A stretch of 64,000 bases of DNA from Apus apus. Its lineage: Eukaryota; Chordata; Aves; Apodiformes; Apodidae. The notes beneath the pieces are model-generated. The model was given only the letters and a program-made list of their open reading frames with translations. It was not told the origin of the DNA and did no database searches. The position numbers were made by a program, and so were the translations under genes. Shown in pieces: positions 35,668 to 48,400 of the stretch (position 1 is the first letter of the stretch; each line of letters opens with the position of its first letter). The DNA is taken from NCBI RefSeq assembly GCF_020740795.1, contig NC_067282.1, positions 151,018,858 through 151,082,857 of the forward strand, written 5' to 3'.

Positions 35668-35965
35668 TCATAGAATCATAAAAGGGTTAAGGTTGGAAGG
35701 AACCCTAAAGATCATCAGGTTCCAACTTCCCTGCTATGAGCAGGGACATCTCTCACTAGACCAGGCTGCACAAGCCTCATCCAACCCGGCCTTGAACATC
35801 TCCAGGGAGGGGGCAGCAGCAGCTTCCCCGGGCCACCCATTCCAGTTCCTCACTACCCTCACGGTGGAAGAATTTCTTCCCGATGTCTAACCTGAATCTC
35901 TCCTCTCCGTTTAAACCCGTCACCCCGTGTCCTATCGCTGCCCTCTCTGGTGAGGAGACCCTTTC
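35668..35965 (-). mobile_element. CR1 LINE 3' fragment upstream of TOM1
   Basis: The + strand starts TCATAGAATCATAAAAGGGT, a reversed CR1 tail. It then shows 'aggttggaaggaaccctaaa', 'gcctcatccaacccggcctt', and 'gaagaatttcttcccgatgt'. It fills most of the 1 kb HMGXB4-TOM1 gap and ends at the edge of the TOM1 CpG island. The right border is approximate. Confidence 0.92.
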
Positions 35966-36200
35966 CAGGCTCCGAGCGGCCGATGGCAGCCGCGACCCCC
36001 TGATGTCCCCGGTACGGGAGCGCTCCCGCCCAGGGCTATGGGACACCTCAGCCTGTCACCACCGCTCGGGTGTCTCTGGGCACACGCCTAGGTCGTGGCT
36101 TTCAGAAGGCGGCGGAGGCTCCCGGTGCCGGGAGCAGCTCGGTTGCGGCGAGCCAGGGCTGCGGGCCGGCAGTACCGACCAGACACTGCCCCGGCCGGTG

Positions 36201-36268
36201 CCCCGAGCCCCATCCCCGCCGCGGGGCCGGGCGCTGCCCCGAGCTCCATCCCCGCCGCGGGGCCGGGC
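36201..36268 (+). repeat. 36-bp tandem duplication in the TOM1 promoter
   Basis: The unit beginning CCCCGAGCCCCATCCCCGCC at 36,201 recurs at 36,237 with a single C-to-T difference over about 33 bases. It lies about 130 bp upstream of the TOM1 start codon. Confidence 0.85.
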
Positions 36269-36327
36269 GGCGGCCGCTGGCGTCACGGCGGGGCCCGGGC
36301 GGGGACCCGCCCCGGCCTGGCGCGCGC

Positions 36328-36337
36328 GTCACGTGAG
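36328..36337 (+). promoter_or_regulatory. TOM1: CLEAR/E-box-like motif at the TOM1 promoter
   Basis: The bases GTCACGTGAG contain the palindrome TCACGTGA and match 9 of 10 positions of the TFEB/TFE3 CLEAR consensus GTCACGTGAC. USF proteins bind similar sites. It lies 55 bp before the start codon, close to the probable transcription start. Confidence 0.6.
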
Positions 36338-36391
36338 CGGCGGCAGCGGCGGCAGCGGCGGCGGCATCAGCTGATCGCGGCGCGAGCGGCG

Positions 36392-36443
36392 ATGGACTTT
36401 CTCCTGGGGAACCCCTTCAGCTCCCCCGTGGGGCAGCGCATCG
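36392..36443 (+). CDS. TOM1: TOM1 exon 1
   Basis: The ATG at 36,392 is in the context GCGATGG, and the exon encodes [17 protein letters not shown]. Donor gtgagc. The 5' UTR probably begins near 36,330-36,345. Confidence 0.95.
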
Positions 36444-39400
36444 GTGAGCCCCGCGCGCGCCCCCGCCGCCCTCCCGCCCCGCCCGCCCCCGCGCCCCCGG
36501 GGGCGCTCCCCCGCCCGTCCGCCCGCCCGCCGGACCCCTTCCTCCGGGAAGCGGCGGGCCCCGCCTCCGCGGCGGGACATGACGGGGCGTCGGCCAATGA
36601 GAGCACAGCTTCGCTATGACTGACGGGCGCTGCCGACCAATAGCGGGCGAGCAGCCCGAGGCGGCTCCTTGGGCGGCCCCGGCAGCCAATCCGGGCGCGA
36701 GGGGGTCTCGAGGTGGCGAGGCGAAGTTGCCTCGCTTAAAGGGGCCGCGGGCCGGTGGTCCGAGCCACGCCCCCCGAGGAAGAGCCGCGGCCCGTGATTG
36801 GCTGGGGGCCGTTCCCGCCCGCACCTCGGCGGGGGGCTCGGCGGGGCGGGGGGGGGGGGGGGGGGGGGGGGGGGTCGCGGCGGCGGCTGCTGATTGGCTG
36901 GGCTCCAGGCGCGGCGGCCAGTCGCGCGCAGGGCGGGAAAGGCTGCGAGCCCCCCGGGGGGCGGCGGGGGACGCGGGTGGCCGGGCCCTCGGGTCGCAGC
37001 TCAGCCGGCCGGCTCCGTGCTCCCCGCCCGGGAGACAAGCAGCCCGGGCGCCCTGGCGGTGGGTGCCTGCCCGCCCGCCCGCCCTGAGCTTCGTGGCCCA
37101 GAGGCCTGGGAGAAGCGCCGGCTCTGCGGAGAGCAGCTCCCCGGTGCCGCTGGCCCCTCTCTCAGCGACAGAGAGCGGAGCGTTCGCTCTGTGGCCTTGC
37201 TGGGCCCGCAGACACGCAGTCTCTCGTGGTCCCTGCACTCGGAGCAATGAGGTGAACGCAGGAGAAGGGCATAGTCTGAAAAAGTGGAGCGAAGAGATGC
37301 TATCATTAGAAAGAACAAGACCCTCGACAGCTACACTGGTCTCAGAACAGACATGCAGTTCTTAAAATACTTAGAATGAAGATTCTTTTTTTTCCCGTGT
37401 GTATTGTCTAAGTGCCTTCAGGTTGTGCTTGAAGGTTGATTTTGCTTGTGTAAACTCTCCAGTTTGTGCAACAGCCAGTCGTAAGTTTATGCACTCGATC
37501 AGTCTTGCTTTTTGTCACTAGTGCAGACTTCTGTTCTCCACGGTGAACATCTGGTCCCTACATCAGTAGTTTCCAGTGTATTTGCAGGGGTGAATAGGCT
37601 GCTGTGGCTGGGGTGGGAAGGGAGCAATCAGCTGCTGTAAGTAGTGCTTCTGCAAGTGCTGCTTGTTTTAGAGGCTGCCCAAAGCAGTGTCTGCATTATG
37701 TGGGCAGGGGACACTGATGCACCCTGTCCTGGGTTGGGTGAGATCGGTGAGAGACAAGACGAAGGAGGGATTGCCAGGGAAAGTTTTCTGCAGCCAAAGC
37801 CTCCAGATGATCTTTGGTGTCGCCCCAGATGAATGTCACATGTTTCATCACACTTTCCAAGCGAAAGTTTTATCACACTTTTCTAGGAGAAGAGCTCTTT
37901 TCAGAATTAATGCTCTTTGATTCCCTCAGTGAGTGCATCAGATACGGTTTTTTGTTTGGGTAAAGGCAATCTGAATTATCCGTAGACATTCACTTCTTGC
38001 TCTCCAGATCTTCTGGTTCGTATAGTAGCCAGATTCTAAGTGGATTCCCTCTGGGCTTTGCTTCAAGTAAAGAAGGGATTTTCAAGTGACAAGCCAACAG
38101 CAAAGAAGAGGAAACAAGTATTTCAAGAGTGTTGTCAAACAGGAGTTTAGAGTCCTTAATACCAGAGTTGTGACAGCACAGAGATCTTAATGACTGGGGT
38201 TGATTTGGGTTATGGGCATCCAAAGGGGTGGAGGAATTGCAGCCTATGAGAAAGGAACTTAGTATGGACGACATGAAAGGGCAGGTGGCTGAAAAATTAA
38301 TGTTTTCTCCTTTTGAACATTGCCTATCAACATCCTGGGGACATGGATAAATGCTGTCTTCCCTGTTTAATTTGAGATGCCAATAGGAAATACCCAAACT
38401 TGTTTGGTAGGTCTGTGGCAGCTGCATGTTGCACTCATGAGCCTTATCACCAAACCTGCACAGTGCTGCTGCTTTGGGCTGTCTGCAGAAAGCTAATACT
38501 GTGTCCTTGTAAATGACTTGGGCAAAATCATGTATGTCTGATACAGTTTATAAAATCTAAAATAGTTTTAGATTAAGGCTATGGAATAAAATTAAAAAAA
38601 AAAACAAAACACCACAAAACAACCTTTGTGGAACACTGCAGTGACATTCTCAAATTCCTTTTTTAATGTTAATATATTTAGTATCGATTATTTTGCTGAA
38701 AAAGAAACCAATGCTCAAATAATCTCATCAATCTGTCACCAAATAAGTGAGTTGCAGATAAGTAGGTTTTCTAGCTTCTTACTTCTGGTCCTGAAACTTC
38801 ATCACAAAAGTTGCCCTTGTTCTGGTTTTGAATCATAATGTCTCTTCCCAAGTGAGATGAATACAGACTTGTTTGCTTGGGCTTTTTGGTATTTGTTTTT
38901 GTTTGTGGTAGGTTTGGGATTTTTTGAAACACAGTACTTCTGACCAGTGGGGAAATTTCCAAAGCATGTCGAAGCATCATAATTTTGATTCCCTCCTCAA
39001 AAGGAAAATCCACTGTGCCTCCATTTAGAAGCTAAGAGAAACTTCAAAATGGAAAATATAATTTCAAGGAAGTGCTCTGAGAGAGAGAATGGATAGGAAA
39101 CCACCAGTACTCTCTCCTGACCATGGAAGTGTGGAATAACTAGTAATTATAGCAATACTGAAAGGGACAGAGACAGGTTATTTCAGTGAGTGAAAGCAGG
39201 CAAGGGAGAGAAGTAACGGTCTAGCACAGAGAGGAAGAGGATTTTTTATAGTAGGGGTTGGGTTCAGCCTGAGAGCCAGGAAAAGCCGATACTGTAAAGT
39301 GGGAGCAGGTAAGAGAGAGCAGATTGCCTCGGCTCTTGGATGAGGAAGATGGGCAGGTACACGCCAGTAAAATCCTCACAGCCATTTGGATCCCACCTTG

Positions 39401-42400
39401 TGCAGGTGTTCCTGCACCTCTCTGTGAGCTGGGACCTTGGGAGCTGGTGGAAAGCAGGTATCAGCTGTTGACAGTAACACTCTTCTCTTGGAGCCAGATG
39501 GTTCCATGCAAGGTAGTGCTGCTAAAAAAGGCACTGTCTTGTCTTCTGTGCCTGCTCTGTTTGGAGGACAAGGGGCAAAGGCAGCAGTCGAAGTGTTCTT
39601 TGATCCCAAAGAGTTTGAACTTGACTGACAGGAAAGAAGCAGTAGGAGTTCAGAAACCCAAATACCCAGCACACTATGTCAGCACAAGTCTATGCCCATC
39701 ACCATCCCTGAATTGGGTTTGGAGCCATGGTTCTGTTCTCTCTAGAAAACAAGTTGTCCCCTCCATCTTTAAAGGAGCAGGTAGAGCTGAATGGTAAAGT
39801 CCTACCTGAGCTGGGGCTGAAGTTTCTTCAAGGGAAGTGACAGCATAAGGCTTAGCAAGGAGACTTTGTACAGGGTGCTGATTTGGGCCAGGGGGGTTAT
39901 GAATTGAAGAGAGGCTGGGAGAAAGGCCTGTTGCTTTTCTTTCTGCTGAACCTACACTGTCTTGTGTAACAGAATGCTGGTGCTTTCAAACACCTGTTGA
40001 AATGGGTGAGAAGATGGTTGATGCTTTGCTGAGGAATTTATAGCTTGCAGGACAGAACACTGTAGGGAATGCTGGTTAAGGGCTTGGAGGAGGGCCATGC
40101 AATGTCACAGGTTTCTGAATGGCACCTGACTGGTCACAGGTGCTTCAGATCCATGACAGGGAGCAAAGGGGACAAGAGGCTGTGCAGTACCTTCTGTCCC
40201 CAGCTCCTGCACTACCCCCTGCTACTCAGTCCCCCTGACTGTACTGCCGCTGTGCTGCTGCAGTCACAGCTGGGTGGGATTGGCAGCCCCAGGGTGGGCT
40301 GTCCCCTGCCACGAGGCCAGAGGCAACAAACTTGAAAAGAAGCAAAACTGTGAAATTTACTCATAGCAGGAAGCAACATACAGCTCTGTTGCATCAGTTG
40401 GGCCCAGCTCAGAGTTGTTTCTTAATCTGAACAGTCCCAGGTAACTTTTATAACCTAGTTGCAGTCAGCAGGAGCACATCTAATGCCAGCCAGGAAAAAG
40501 AGTCGATGCCCTGGTTCAACCTGTACCACAGTCCTCTGCTGTTCTGGGTCGATCCGAGCAATTTGTGAGGCAGCAGACTGGAATGAGACAATCCCCAACG
40601 CTGTCACACCCTGGGGAGCTGGACAGGCTGCTGAAACAATGTGGCTTTGAAGTAGCCCTGTGAAGGGCCTCCTGTACATTCAGTGGCCAGTTGGATTCAG
40701 GCCTGGAGGGAGACGGCGTTCGTCCACTCATCGATAGCCTCTGCCGGGGGGAATTCTCCGTGGCAGGTCAGACTCAGCTCATTAGCACACATAAGTAGGG
40801 GCTGCCTGATGAACCCCACCAGGCAGAGCACTGGCTGGGCAGCCATGCCCTGCCTTCTGCTCGTGCTCTTTTTCGGGGCTTGTTGCTGTCCCCAGCCAGC
40901 CCAGGCTCAGATTTCACGAGGGGCAGACAGCTCATGTGCTAATTACGGTGCCTGAAATGGGGCCAGCCACCCTGATCCTTCATGTGACTAATGAACAGAC
41001 TTTGTTTTCTTCCCTTCTGCAGGCTTTAGTAAAAGGGTAAAGTTCAGGATTTCAGAGAAAACCCCAACGTATCTTACTAGGCTTGGACTGTCCCTTGGTG
41101 CTTGGAAGCATGCAAGAAGGATTAAAAGGGCATTAGTTCCAGCTCTCCCAAGGCCAGATAGGCCAGGCCTTAATCTATACTGAGTAAATCCAAGTGCTTT
41201 GTCCTTGAAAATGACTCGTGGTCACATTTGTTTTCCATATGCCCTAACACTGCCCTTCCAGCTTTGTATTTTTTGACCCTGTGTTGCATTTATGGCAGGT
41301 TTGCTGCTTTCCTGCACCTGCTGGTTGACCAGCGTGTAAATGGGGGTGATGGTAACAGGATGACCACTGCGTTGTGGGGTAACAGCGGGGTGTTGTGTGT
41401 AACTTCCAAGGAAGGCCTGTTTTCCTGGAAGTGGCCGTGCACAGTGGGGCATGGACGGTTTGTTTGCATTCCTGTCTGAAAAGCAAAACTGCTGCCTGAC
41501 CTCAGCAGGACTGGTGTGTTTGGAGGAAAAGGGGTGGTGGGGGGGTGCAGGTTACAGAGTGCCACCAGACACAGGGAAGCGAGGGAAGGGTGTTGGCAGA
41601 CTCAGGGGATGCCAGAGGAGAGCACATGTGAAGGGTGGCTTTATGATTATGGGTGCCAAATCCACTGCATCAACCTGAGCTGCTATCTGCCTGCCAGCAA
41701 GGCTGGCCGTGTGGTGTTCCCAGAGTAAGAGGGAACCTGGAGTTCTGCTGCTGTACCAAGCCTTGATCCCAAAAGAGCTCTGATGGAAAATATTTTTCCC
41801 ACCACAGCTTCAGCCATTCCTTGGTATATGACCTGGTGCACCAGACATGCTCCCCTGTAGGCCAGTGCCCTGGCTATATTCCCTACCACATTGCCCAACA
41901 CAGTGCTACCTCCTGTGCCTTGCTGAGGAAGTTTAGATCTGCAAAGTGACCAGGATTCCTATATAAAATTGATAATCCAAGTGACAAAAGTTCACCTGAC
42001 TCGAAGAGGCCTTCAAGATGTTACAGTAGTAGCCTGACCTTCAGAAAGGTGCAACAGCATCAAGAACGTTCTGCCACTCTCCATCCCTTGTTTGCCCTCT
42101 GCCATCTGGCTGTGGCCACAATGTAATCAGCATAATCACTGTGTAATCAATACATTCCGTAGTCAACAGAAAAGGCGGTGGCTGGCCTGCGATAAAATAC
42201 AGATAGGTTGCTTCACACTGTGCTGTGGAATCTGTGGGAGGGACACGTGTGTAAGAGGCTGCACTGCACAGTGCTGTGAACAACTGCCTGACCCTTGAAA
42301 ACAAGACATCCCAAAACATGATGGATGTGCTCACCCAGGCAGGAGTTAAAAAAAATATCTTCTTTCTCCTGTGTTACGGCCCTATCCTGTTACTGCGTGA

Positions 42401-45400
42401 ATGGGCATTTCATTTCATTCCCACAGAGAGGTCATTTGGTGCTGTGTCAAAAGCAGAAAAAGGCAGCTCTGCAGAGGAAGGGCCTCTCCAAAGGGGTAGA
42501 GGACCCACAGCAGCAAGGCCTAGCTCCAGATTGTGCAGGGGCAGCAGTTTTGAAAATGCGGGCACTAATCTAAGTACCTTGTTGGGTCTGAGCTCTCCTG
42601 AGGAACAGCTGGTAGGTGCTAAACCAGTCTGGCTAGTTTTAATTCTCTTGCCTCCGTGCTAAACCAGGCATTTTAAAGGATGGGAGAGCTGGGCAGAATG
42701 GATCTTGCCCTGTGCTTGCCATCTGTTACATCTCTCTTGTTTCCCCGTGGTCTTGAGAGTGCCTGGGTCTTGTCTGCCCCGCTGGTGGTTCTTTCCCCCA
42801 GCCGCTGGCGGTGTCCCCGAAGGCATCAGTCAGGCGGGTGCGGCTGGGACGGAGACATGGCTGATTATAGGGTGGGGACACTGGTGTTCACAGTAATAGC
42901 TGCTCGTTTCCTAAATCTCTGCCTTGAATAACATCGCAGCTGACTGAGGAATGACTAATTAAAGGGGACACAATCAAAGCTGAAACAATTTCGCTCTGAC
43001 TTCAGCATCCAGTCCACTTCTGTCCATACCCCCCAGAGGCCAGAAGTTCACAGGAGAGATAAAAATCTCACAAGAGAGAGCCCTGCTTTAGCTGCTTGTT
43101 TGCTTGGCTGTTTTTGTAGGGCCCATGTACAAAGAAGGGAGTTGATTCTTTTTGTGTGCTTAATTTGGTGCAAACCAAGAGTGCTGTGTCAGTGTGAGCA
43201 GACCAAACTCATGGTTTCTGGCCCTGCAGCAACAAAAGCAAATAAGCCCCCTTTTCTCCAGATGTGGAACAGAAGTCATGCTGAGTCCCCTCCCTGTGTG
43301 TGGCAGGACACCAGAGATCACGGTGTGTGTTTGGGTGTTGGTAGCATGGATGGTGTGGGCAAAGTGGAGCGACCATCCTGGCACTGGCCAGCCATGTGCC
43401 TTCTGGTGGAGACACCTAGTGGCGAGCACTTGGTACCCTGGATTTCACAGCTGGATTCGCCTCCCCGCGTTTTATGGTGGAAGCCAGGAAGAAGGTGGCC
43501 GGGCTCTGGAATGTCCTGGCAGCCCACGAGAGTGCCAGGGCTGCTCTTAGCCTTGCCATGTCTTGATTTCTGTTTTCCAGAGAGAGCTACTGATGGGTCC
43601 CTGCGGAGTGAGGACTGGGCTCTCAACATGGAGATTTGTGACATCATCAACGAGACTGAAGAAGGGTAAGGAAGCTGGCAAGGGTGCCCATCCAGTGGCG
43701 GGTCCCAGCACACCTTGTAATGCCATATCCCTACACTGCAGTGGTAGCATACACTGGTGGAGGTAATAAGTGAGGCTTCCCAACAGTCCCTTAAATGAGA
43801 CTCTGCTAGGGGACCTAGAGACACAGAAAAGCTGTTAGAGCATCTGTCAGATACTTCCCCATGATCTTCCTGATTGCTGGGAGCCATTCAAACAGGCCTT
43901 CAGGGTCCCCAGAGAAACCTCAATTCAAGCCAGGCTGCCTCCCACCTCCCAAAGTCATATTAGCAATTCCCTTCCACTTTAGTTTATTCCTCCTTTATAC
44001 CCCTCTCTTTCTCTCCTCTGGGAATGTAAAAACCTGCAGGCTGGTGACTGAGGAGAGAGGAAAATCTCAGGCTGCTATTCAGTCTTCTGACTGTGCAGGT
44101 CCTGCTGGGGTTTGCTTCTCAGGTATTTTCATATACAGCCAGTCAGCCATGCACAAAGGAGGTGGGGGAGCCCTTGCCTCCCTCTCCCTGTGAGAGGATC
44201 TTCAGAAATCTGCCACACTTGTTAACTCTGGCCCTGGGGATTTGCCAGTGAATTCCAGGGGGTCTGCTCCTTCTCACTGTGGAGATGTCAGTAGCAGCAT
44301 GTAAAACAGAAGGTGCTACATGGCATGAAAAATGTAGGTTTCACTCCTGCTGTCCTACCCCACAGTGATGCTGACAGAGGATTAGCAAGCCCAGTTTTCA
44401 GCTTCTCAGTTGCATGAAAACAAAGTCAAACATCTCTACTCACAGATCTCTCACCACTTCTTTTCTATGCTATCCCCATGGAGAAAATATGCCTGTCTCT
44501 GCCCACAGTTCTCAGTCCCAAGCTGTGGCCACTTGCTGTTCCAGTTCTGGGTTCCTACTAACACAGCTGTACCCTCCTGGGCTGATGGGCTTTCCCACTG
44601 CCTTGCTAATGCCCACCCATTGCAGCCACACAGCCCTATGAGCAAATACAATCCTGCCATCCTCATTGCCTCAGTGTCTCCCCCCCATTCTCCTCCATCA
44701 CAACTGCTCTTCCAGCCTAGTCTCTCTTCCTGTGCTCTGCCAGAGCACACTGGTTAATTTGTGCCCTCTCACAAGACCACAGTGCGCTGAGACTGCAAAT
44801 GGTTAAGGAGACCCTGCTATGCTGCTGGTCTCTTGTCTACCTGCAGTATAGGCGAGATTTTCCTACTGTATCTCCCCTGCTGCTTTTTAGCCTCCTTTCC
44901 TCCAGGGAAATTTTAAACAGCTTCTCTCTGAACAACACAGGAATTGCTGCAGCTCACTCTCCCCTTCCGCTTTCTAACCCATGCCAGGCTTTCTTCTGAT
45001 CTCCTTCAGTCTTTCTGCCATGGAATTTTGCTCTACCTGCAAGTAGTGCATTTCTAGCATTGCTTTTTCTCTGCTCTCTGTTGTGTACTGTGCACCTGGA
45101 GTTGTTGCAGACTTTAGCACAGAGGCCTCCAGTTTAATTAACACCACTCATTAGCAGAACCCTGCTCCTCTTGAAGAACCACAGACAGAAGCTTCTTTAC
45201 CAGTCTTTGCTTCAAGCTGCCATGAAAACATGATGGAGAAGGTCACCTGCTGAGCATGAGGCATCCAGAGCCAGGGGCTGTTTTGCTTTGCCCCTCTGTA
45301 GGTGGCTCTTGACCTTCTGATGATCTTTCTTCATCTGATTTCTCCTGCAGACCCAAAGATGCTTTCCGAGCCATTAAGAAGAGAATTGTAGGAAACAAGA

Positions 45401-48400
45401 ACTTCCATGAAGTTATGCTGGCTTTGACGGTGAGTGGCCAGGGCTCTTTCTCAGCTCTGTGATATCCTGCTGTAAAGCTGATTCCCTGGCTGGAACCACA
45501 CGGGTACCTACAGCCAACAAGGTGAACACACATAGGCAGAGAAGGCTATACCTAATGCTTCCTTGCCTTTGAAGGTCCTGGAGACATGCGTCAAAAACTG
45601 CGGGCATCGCTTCCATGTCCTTGTGTCCAGCCAGGACTTTGTAGAAGGTGTCCTGGTAAGAACAATCCTGCCAAAGAACAATCCACCTGCCATAGTGCAT
45701 GACAAGGTGCTGACCCTCATCCAGGTGAGCCAGGAAGCATGAGCATCTGTGCCAGTTCGGAGAGTGTTTGTCTTTAGGTGTTGTACAGAAGACTACTGTA
45801 AATGATGATGGGCTGTACTGTCTCCTCCTCCCCAGTCCTGGGCAGACGCCTTCCGCAGCTCACCGGACCTGACTGGTGTTGTCGCTGTCTATGAAGACCT
45901 GAGACGGAAGGGCCTGGAGTTCCCCATGACTGATCTGGACATGCTGTCACCTATCCACACACCACAGAGGGTATGGAAGCATTGCTAAAGAGAAGGGTGT
46001 TGGGCAGCTGCCACTTCAGGAACTTTAGCTTGCATTCAGAGGGCCTTTGAGGAGTGAGAAGCTCCAGGTCCACCTCTTTGCTGGAAGAGCTATTGGAAGC
46101 AGATAGGGAGTTGCCATAAACATTTCTCTCCTAGTTGCACTGCTCTGTCAGCTGTGAGTGTCTAACATCTCCTTCTGTCTGTCACTTTTCCCACCTCTGT
46201 CTGTAGACTGTGTTCAGCTCCAACTCCCAGTCTGGACAGAACTCACCTGCAGTCAACTCCCCTCAGCAGACAGAGTCCGTCCTCCACCCTGTCAACCTGC
46301 CTGCTGGAAGAGGCACTTCCAGCGACACGCCCATCACACCCACACCGGAGCAGGTGAGTTGGACACAAGCCCTGTGGTGCTGCTGACTCTCCCTGTGTAG
46401 GGGGGCTGGTCTGCAAACAGCGTTCTGGGACTGTTGTCCTGTCCTTCCCCAGCCTCTGTCCTCAAGGAGCCATTCCTTTAAAGTGTAGTCCCCGGAGAGC
46501 TCCCCAGAGCTCCATTATGGGCCACAGTGATGAGCTGGGATGCCACAAACATGCAGTGGTTACATTTTCCTAAGACAGGGGTGCTTGCAGGTGGAGGGAA
46601 GATCTCCTGTCTATAGGGAAGTGGGGTACTGTGACACAAAAGTTTTGTCCAAGGTCTTTTTAGCACACTACAGCAAAAGCTCACTCAGTAGATGCCTCCT
46701 TATCATCTTTGTTTATCTTCCCTCACTGGTAACTTTATGTGAATCAACCCTGCCTGGCTATGTGGTTTCCAAAGACCAGGGTTTTCTCACTTGTTTCCCC
46801 ATTGTCTTTTCTTCTTCTTCTCCCTGACTTCATATGGCACCATGTTCAGCACCAAGCCTCCAGCTGTCAGTAGGGTGCATCCCCTTGCAGAACAGAAGGT
46901 AGGAACTGTTTTCAAGAGGCTCGTTAACAGCTTTTGAAACCAGAGGGATAAAGCTTCAACTGCACACTTAGCCAAGGCTCATATTTTGAATAGTAATTCA
47001 TTTCCCCCCCCCTTACACTGCTTTGGAAATTGAAGGATTTGAGCGGCTGCTACACAGGAGCTGCCAGCTGGGAGAAATTTGAATCATAACAGCAGCCTGT
47101 GCTGGCTATTAGAAATGAAGGCTTGACTAGTGGCCAGAGATCCCAGGTGAGGGCCTGGCATCTGTTAGCAGCAAGTGAACTTAATGGTAAGTAATGGAGC
47201 TTCCTTCACCTGGGAGCTCCCCAGAGCTAAACTGAGTGGTGACAAAGGAGCTTCCCAGTGGTCGTTCCCCTCAGCTCTGTGAACATGCACGCACATGCAC
47301 CACCATTCAGAGTTACCTCAGCTATCTCCACAGCCTTCCCAGGCAGAGCTGTCACTTCCCCTTCCTTTTGCAGATTGGGAAGCTGCGCAGTGAGCTGGAA
47401 GTGGTGAACGGAAACATGAAGGTCATGTCAGAGATGTTGACAGAGTTGGTGCCATCGCAGGCCGAGCCTTCTGATCTGGAGCTGCTGCAAGTAAGGAACA
47501 CGGGCAGGGCCCAGGGCTGGCACATGCAGCTTGATTGAGCAATGACTTGATGGACTGAGTCATGACATGTGCCAAGCATGGGGAAGAAATGGACAGTTTA
47601 GTGTAGAGCTTATAATGGGATAAGGGAGACAAAGGGAAGGTGAAGTTTTAACACCCAAGGGACGTTGCATTATTGAGGCTGGAACAATCTCATATGTGGA
47701 CTTGTAGTCTCTGAGGGCCTTTCTTTCTAGGTGATGTGTTACACAAGAGGCATGCAATTATTGTTTGTAAAGCTCAGACTCAGTTTACATCTCACACCAG
47801 TATCTATTGCCTGTTAACCTTTGCTGATAGATCCCAGCAGGCTCTGGACTCATCTGTCTCAGTCAGACTTCCAAATCTGTTGGAGCTCTGCCTTAACCTG
47901 ACCTTTGTGGTAACTTCCCCTTGCTGTGAGCAGGAGCTGAATCGGACATGCAGAGCCATGCAGCTGCGTGTGCTGGAGCTGATTCCCCGTGTCCTCCATG
48001 AGCAACTCACCGAGGAGCTGCTCCTTGTCAATGACAACCTCAACAACATGTTTCTGCGCTATGAAAGGTAGCTCTTTCCTCCCTTCTCTGCTCTTCCACA
48101 AGAATTTACTGCCTGTGGAAGGCCTTCTATCTCACCTTTTTGATCTGGCCATGAGGATAGTGCTCAAGATGTATCAGCCTGTATCATCCATCTGTGAAAA
48201 CAAAGCTAGTTCTCAGTTTTTGCTGATTTATTCCTGTCCCTTCAAAACTGCTTTGTAAGTTACAGATGGAATATAAAGATGTCCCTGTAGCATAATGCAG
48301 AAAAAGAAGGAGGGAACTGCATGGAAAAAGCTGGGTTTCTAGCTCTCAGGCAGGCAGGGACAGAAAGGACTTGCCCAGGTGGGATCATCACCCATTTATT

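Larger units (their letters stand above)
35950..37250 (+). promoter_or_regulatory. TOM1: CpG-island promoter of TOM1
   Basis: About 1.3 kb of very high G+C and CpG covers the upstream flank, exon 1 and the start of intron 1. No TATA box is seen. It contains a CLEAR-like E-box 55 bp before the ATG, a 36-bp tandem duplication upstream, five CCAAT boxes downstream of exon 1, and a G27 run. Long open frames on both strands here are composition artefacts. Confidence 0.85.
36444..43580 (+). other. TOM1: TOM1 intron 1 (7.1 kb)
   Basis: The first 800 bp are CpG island with CCAAT boxes and a G27 run. The rest is ordinary intron. I recognised no LINE, LTR or RNA gene between 37,300 and 43,580. Open frames of up to 160 codons show no family resemblance. 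Confidence 0.7.

Noticed and set aside
36417..37365. Open frames up to 276 codons (minus) and 249 codons (plus) in the TOM1 CpG island
   Set aside because: Same compositional effect. They cross the G27 run and the CCAAT array and resemble no protein.
42096..42115. Third CTCF-like word (CTGCCATCTGGCTG) in TOM1 intron 1
   Set aside because: Only about 12 of 15 core positions fit, well below the two sites reported.
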